From assembly GCA_040391135.1 (NCBI GenBank), contig JBEBYL010000007.1, forward strand, positions 109,011 through 173,010: 64,000 nucleotides of DNA, read 5' to 3'. Below the pieces are notes generated by a model. It saw only the letters and a program-made list of their open reading frames with translations, was not told the origin of the DNA and ran no database searches. The position numbers were made by a program, and so were the translations under genes. The stretch's first letter is position 1, and each line of letters opens with the position of its first letter. The stretch is from G025836975 sp040391135. Lineage in GTDB: Bacteria > Pseudomonadota > Gammaproteobacteria > Burkholderiales > Burkholderiaceae_B. Shown in pieces: positions 60,305 through 64,000 of this stretch.

Positions 60305-61965
60305 ATGACTCTTCCAAGGGGCTCCATGGACCTGGCGCTCCTACGGTGACAACGCGTCGAAGATGGCGGATCTCCCTCGTCTGGCTGGTACCCATTATTG
60401 CGGCCTTGATCGGTCTCTCTATGATGGTGCAAACCTGGATGATGAAGGGCCCGGTGATTAGTATCACGTTTCACACTGCGAGCGGCTTGGAAGAAGGCAA
60501 AACCCTTGTGAAGTACAAGGACGTAACTGTAGGCACCGTTACTACAATAACCCTCAGCGAAGACGGTTCCCGCGTGATTGCGGCGGTAGCGCTTGATAAG
60601 GATGCCGCGAGCTTGGCCCGTGAGGATTCGCGGTTTTGGGTGGTACGCCCGCGCGTGGGCATCGATGGTGTTTCCGGATTTGACACTCTGCTTTCGGGGG
60701 CATATATCAGCGTCGATCGAGGTCAATCGACTGTATCGGCCATGGAATTCACGGGCTTGGAAAGTCCTCCCACCGTCATAGGCGACACTCTCGGCCGGTC
60801 CTTCGTTTTGCATACCGAAGATCTCGGCTCGCTGGACGTCGGCTCGCCGGTCTATTACCGGCGCATTCAAGTGGGTCGTGTTGCGTCTTACCAATTGAGC
60901 GAGGACGGGAGGGCGGTCGCTCTACGTCTCTTCATTAACGCGCCTTACGACCGCTTTGTCACCACGGCAACACGTTTCTGGAACGCGAGCGGTGTTGATG
61001 TTTCGCTGGATGCAGACGGATTCAAACTGCAGACGCAATCGATTGCCACAATTCTGGCTGGAGGAGTTTCCTTTGGAACGTCCCCGGGCGTCACTGGCGA
61101 ACCCGTGGCGGAGGATACAACGTACGAATTGGCCAAGGATCGGCAGGCGGCCCTGGCTCCGCCCGATGGGCCGCCGCAAGCTGTCCATTTGGTCTTCAAA
61201 CAGTCTTTGCGGGGTCTGACCGTTGGGGCGCCCGTGCAGTTCGATGGCATAGATCTGGGTAGAGTCATCTCCATCAAGCCAGATTACGATCCTGTCAGGC
61301 GCCGCTTTCAAACAGCGGTTGGCATCGTAGTTTATCCGCAGCGGCTGGGCGAGATTATGGAAAAACTGCCAACATCCGACGGGGACGAGGAAGATCGGGC
61401 GGCATACATGCTGCAAGAAATGGTGGCCCACGGCCTGAGGGCCCAGGCAAGGACAGGAAACATGCTGACTGGCCAGCTTTACATCGCCCTTGACTTCATA
61501 CCGAACACACCAAAGGCAGCCTTTGACCCCCTACACCGTCCGTTAACGCTGCCGACCGTCAGCGGGGGCTTCGATCAATTGCAAGAACGGCTCGCCAGCA
61601 TAGTCGGCAAGATTGAAAAGATGCCGTTAGACAGCATCGCGCGCAATCTTAACGCATCGCTTGCCAACCTAAATAAAGTGCTGATGCAGGTGGACAGCCG
61701 CGTTCTGCCACAGACTACGCAGACGCTTCGCGAAGCGCAGCAAACCATTGGTGTGGCGCACGGAATGCTGGCCGAAGATGCGACGTTGCGACAGAGCCTT
61801 GGTCAGACCTTGCAGGAGATTCAGCGCGCAGCTCGCTCAGCGCGCGCATTAACTGAACTTTTGAGCCGATATCCGGAAGCTGTAATGCGAGGCCGTCCTA
61901 AGAGCGCCAAACTCGAAGCTGCGGGAGAGCCGCTGGCCAGCACCATGGAGACCCCAAAAAGATGA
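60301..61965 (+). CDS. pqiB: PqiB, MlaD/MCE-domain intermembrane lipid transport protein
   Basis: The 554-residue protein has an N-terminal anchor (ISLVWLVPIIAALIGLSMMVQTWM) and three MCE/MlaD domains starting at GPVISITFHTASGLEEGKTLVKYKDVTVG. Others begin near SLDVGSPVYYRRIQVG and SLRGLTVGAPVQFDGIDLG. A C-terminal helical region follows. Length is close to E. coli PqiB (546). MCE proteins form periplasmic tunnels for lipids between the two membranes. It overlaps pqiC by 4 bp. Confidence 0.93.
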   Translation: MNDSSKGLHGPGAPTVTTRRRWRISLVWLVPIIAALIGLSMMVQTWMMKGPVISITFHTASGLEEGKTLVKYKDVTVGTVTTITLSEDGSRVIAAVALDKDAASLAREDSRFWVVRPRVGIDGVSGFDTLLSGAYISVDRGQSTVSAMEFTGLESPPTVIGDTLGRSFVLHTEDLGSLDVGSPVYYRRIQVGRVASYQLSEDGRAVALRLFINAPYDRFVTTATRFWNASGVDVSLDADGFKLQTQSIATILAGGVSFGTSPGVTGEPVAEDTTYELAKDRQAALAPPDGPPQAVHLVFKQSLRGLTVGAPVQFDGIDLGRVISIKPDYDPVRRRFQTAVGIVVYPQRLGEIMEKLPTSDGDEEDRAAYMLQEMVAHGLRAQARTGNMLTGQLYIALDFIPNTPKAAFDPLHRPLTLPTVSGGFDQLQERLASIVGKIEKMPLDSIARNLNASLANLNKVLMQVDSRVLPQTTQTLREAQQTIGVAHGMLAEDATLRQSLGQTLQEIQRAARSARALTELLSRYPEAVMRGRPKSAKLEAAGEPLASTMETPKR

Positions 61966-62588
61966 TCCGACCTATTTCCATCAGCCTGCTCGTCATGACC
62001 CTCTGGGTAGCAGCCTGCACTTCTTCTGCGCCCGTTCGCCATTACACCTTATTAAACCCAAAAATCGATGTCCAATCTCAGGGCGAACCCAGTCGCTTCG
62101 TGCTCGAAGTGCTGCCGGTCAGCCTGCCAGAGTATTTGAATCAGCCCCAGCTTGTTGTGAGGCAAGATGACAATGGCATGCTCTCCCTTCTGGACGACGA
62201 GCGGTGGCTGGGGCCATTGGACGAAGAGATACGTATCGCGTTGTCGGCCCAGTTGGTTAAGCGCCTGGGCACCCAGGACGTTGCCGGATTGTCCCGGCCG
62301 AGCGATGTGCAGGTGATTGGGGTGAAACTGCAGGTTCGCCGGTTTGACGCATGGCCGGGAAAGCTGGTGCAGCTTGAGGCCGGCTGGGCCGTGGGGGATG
62401 CGCGGGAAGCTGGCGATGCCAGACTGGTTTGCCACGGACGTTTTGAAGAACCTGCGGCCGCTGGTTATCCCGAGCTCGTGCAAGCGCAGCAGCGCGTGAT
62501 CGCTGCGTTGGCCCAACAGATCGCACAGGACGCAAGGGCGCGGTCAGCCTCGCGCCAGTCGAAATGTGAACCACCCCATGTATCCTAG
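61962..62588 (+). CDS. pqiC: PqiC/YmbA outer-membrane lipoprotein
   Basis: The 208-residue lipoprotein has signal ISLLVMTLWVAACTSS with a lipobox (VAAC). The PqiC/ABC-type transport auxiliary domain follows (VRHYTLLNPKIDVQ, FVLEVLPVSLPEYLNQPQLVVRQDDNGMLSLLDDERWLGPLDEEI). It anchors the PqiB tunnel at the outer membrane. It is the last gene of the overlapping pqi operon. The sequence shortly after its stop loses homology to a neighbouring DUF1254 gene, marking a junction. Confidence 0.9.
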   Translation: MIRPISISLLVMTLWVAACTSSAPVRHYTLLNPKIDVQSQGEPSRFVLEVLPVSLPEYLNQPQLVVRQDDNGMLSLLDDERWLGPLDEEIRIALSAQLVKRLGTQDVAGLSRPSDVQVIGVKLQVRRFDAWPGKLVQLEAGWAVGDAREAGDARLVCHGRFEEPAAAGYPELVQAQQRVIAALAQQIAQDARARSASRQSKCEPPHVS

Positions 62589-62641
62589 GCGGTTGCGTTC
62601 ATGACGGGCTATAAACGCCCACTGCACAACAATGCCCTGGC

Positions 62642-63754
62642 TTGCGAAGGGTACATAGCGAAGGCTCCAAGAAAGCGGCATGCGTCAGCATCCCCGATAT
62701 GAAAGGCCGTTATGCCTTGATGCCGATGCTCGATGGCTGGACGACGGTGTTCCAGGTTCCGGGCAAGCGCACGACCGGCACCGGCGCGCAGACCTATGCG
62801 ATAACCGGCCCGGGCTGGAAAGGAACACTGCCGGAGGGCGTGACCGAGTACAAGGCGCCCACCAGTATCGTATGGCTGCTTGGTCGCATTTATTGCACCG
62901 GCACGCCGGAAGACTACGCTGCGGTTCACAAATTGCAGGACGAATTCAAGCTCGTTCCCCTCAGTTCATATGGCAAGCCTTACACACCGCCGTCAGGCAA
63001 GGTCGATCCGTCCCTCGACATGCTTACAGCAGTGCGGGACCAGGTCAATCGAATGGATGCGGCGTCATACTTCACGCTGCTTTGTGAACTGATGAAGACG
63101 AATCCGCCGTCAAGTGCCGATGCGACTCATGTCGCAAGGTTCGAGCGCATCGGCATTGTTCCTGGTAAAGACTTTGAGCAGAGCAGGCTTAAAGCGGATT
63201 TGGCCAGTCGCATTCCGAAGACCGCGGTCGATAGGATTATGCAGCACTACAAGGCGCTCAAGGACGAGAACGGCTGGTCGTTCACGACCGACACGGGAAT
63301 CTACGGCACCGACTACTTGATGCGGGCTCTTATAACCGCTATCGGACTTGGGGCTAACCGTCCTCAGGATGCAATCTATCCGATCTCGAAGATGGATGCG
63401 AAGGGTAGGCAATACAACGGCGCGAACAAGTATGTCATGCGTTTCCCTAAAGGTCATTTGCCGCCTGTAGAGGGCTTCTGGTCGTTGACGATGTATGACG
63501 ATGGATACTTCTTCGTGAACAACCCGCTCAACCGATATTCAATCAGTCCACGCCAAAACTTGCAGGTCAACCCAGATGGATCGACCGATCTCTATATACA
63601 GAAGGATTCGCCTGGAAAGGATAAGGAGTCGAATTGGCTTCCAGCACCTCCCGCGGAGTTTATCCTGATGCTGCGAACGTATTGGCCGAGCGAGACGGAC
63701 CCGTCGATCATCAACGGAACATGGCCTATTCCGGCTGTCCGAAAGGTCAGTTAA
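62642..63754 (+). pseudogene. 5'-truncated DUF1254/DUF1214 family gene
   Basis: The frame gives a good match to the family only from about 62690 (VSIPDMKGRYALMPMLDGWTTVFQVPGKR onward), through GRIYCTGTPEDYAAVHKLQDEFKLVPLSSYGK and the C-terminal DUF1214 (EGFWSLTMYDDGYFFVNNPLNRYSISPR, NWLPAPPAEFILMLRTYWP). The signal peptide and the first part of DUF1254 (the RPNxDTLY region), normally about 100 or more residues, are absent. The only in-frame starts nearby are TTG 62642 and internal ATGs. The most likely reading is a decayed or rearranged copy; a short active variant is less likely. Confidence 0.7.
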
Positions 63755-63831
63755 GGGGTAAGCGTACGCACAGTGCAGCCTGGCTTGGCCGAACGGCACT
63801 GTGCGTCGTTAAGTCTGTTAATTGTAGGCAT
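63751..63831 (-). pseudogene. N-terminal remnant of a tyrosine recombinase (Arm-DNA-binding integrase)
   Basis: Minus-strand frame from ATG 63831: MPTINRLNDAQCRSAKPG then eight unrelated residues and a stop. The first 18 residues look like the start of DUF4102/Arm-DNA-bind integrases (pattern LTDxxCRxAKP). The rest of the gene is missing. The stop codon overlaps the end of the truncated DUF1254 gene. Confidence 0.55.
63766..63806. repeat. Perfect 11-bp inverted repeat across the integrase remnant
   Basis: ACGCACAGTGC (63766-63776) and its complement GCACTGTGCGT (63796-63806) are separated by 19 bp. One arm is the codons for the integrase-like DAQC, the other lies past the break. It may be a terminator, or a product of the rearrangement that cut the integrase gene. 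Confidence 0.5.
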
Positions 63832-64000
63832 CGTAAATCCGCTCCGGGCGGATACCCACAACGATCTACACCAAGGTTGCGCTCCACTACGCGTGCTTAA
63901 ACGCCTTGTGTTCGGACCTTGGCTCGGTAGCGGTGCAATAAAAAACGGCTCTCCATCATAAACGGGGGACAAGCGGCATTCATTAAACTTGTTTTTGCGA

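Overview
The window is a chromosomal segment of a high-GC betaproteobacterium. It most resembles Alcaligenaceae (the Bordetella/Achromobacter/Pusillimonas group). The basis is the ftsY / rsmD-coaD-ferredoxin core block, two Bug-family (TctC-like) periplasmic binding proteins each next to its own regulator, and the mltD-gloB / methyltransferase-rnhA ... dnaQ neighbourhood. Family assignments come from reading the translated sequence; no database search was run.

Layout. 0-12.7 kb is mostly core metabolism: ftsY (partial), rsmD, coaD, a 2[4Fe-4S] ferredoxin, a MOSC N-terminal-domain protein translationally coupled to an AsmA-family protein, metY, yidB, the proton-translocating transhydrogenase pntAA-pntAB-pntB followed by an ornithine cyclodeaminase-family gene, a PilZ flagellar brake and tpm. 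12.7-21 kb holds two Bug-type loci. One has a LysR regulator, a Bug protein and an uncharacterised beta-propeller; the other has a MarR regulator, a Bug protein and a type I sulfatase/phosphonate monoester hydrolase. Between them lie a spermidine synthase-like protein and a SUI1/YciH protein. 21-28.2 kb is a tightly packed seven-gene operon on the minus strand: a FadR-type GntR regulator with a palindromic operator at its own promoter, a complete Aap-type amino-acid ABC transporter, and two PLP enzymes (class V aminotransferase-like and threonine aldolase-like). 28.2-31.7 kb holds an IclR / SDR / cupin-dioxygenase cluster and a DUF899 pair. 31.7-41.2 kb is core again (tRNA-Val, dnaQ, rnhA, gloB, mltD, fabI), with an RND efflux pair between rnhA and dnaQ.

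41.2-53.1 kb is accessory. A MocR-type regulator sits between azoR and an ahpD-like/sugE pair, and both flanking promoters carry the same ATCATGG-type direct repeat at exactly 24-bp period. Then come a GST, trhO, an I78 inhibitor lipoprotein, a DUF457 membrane protein and a methyltransferase. These are followed by a LodA/GoxA-like cysteine-tryptophylquinone oxidase with its LodB-like flavoprotein and a small Tat-exported protein, and by a close homologue of phage T4 endonuclease V (denV).

53.4-63.8 kb is an envelope-centred block: an AraC regulator, two outer-membrane barrel proteins, a class A acid phosphatase, a DUF1254/DUF1214 protein, a SYLF protein and a fully overlapping pqiA-pqiA-pqiB-pqiC operon. 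The right edge carries a DUF1254 gene lacking its 5' part and a 26-codon remnant of a tyrosine-recombinase N-terminus, which looks like a scar of island excision or rearrangement. No CRISPR array, intact insertion sequence or rRNA gene was seen.
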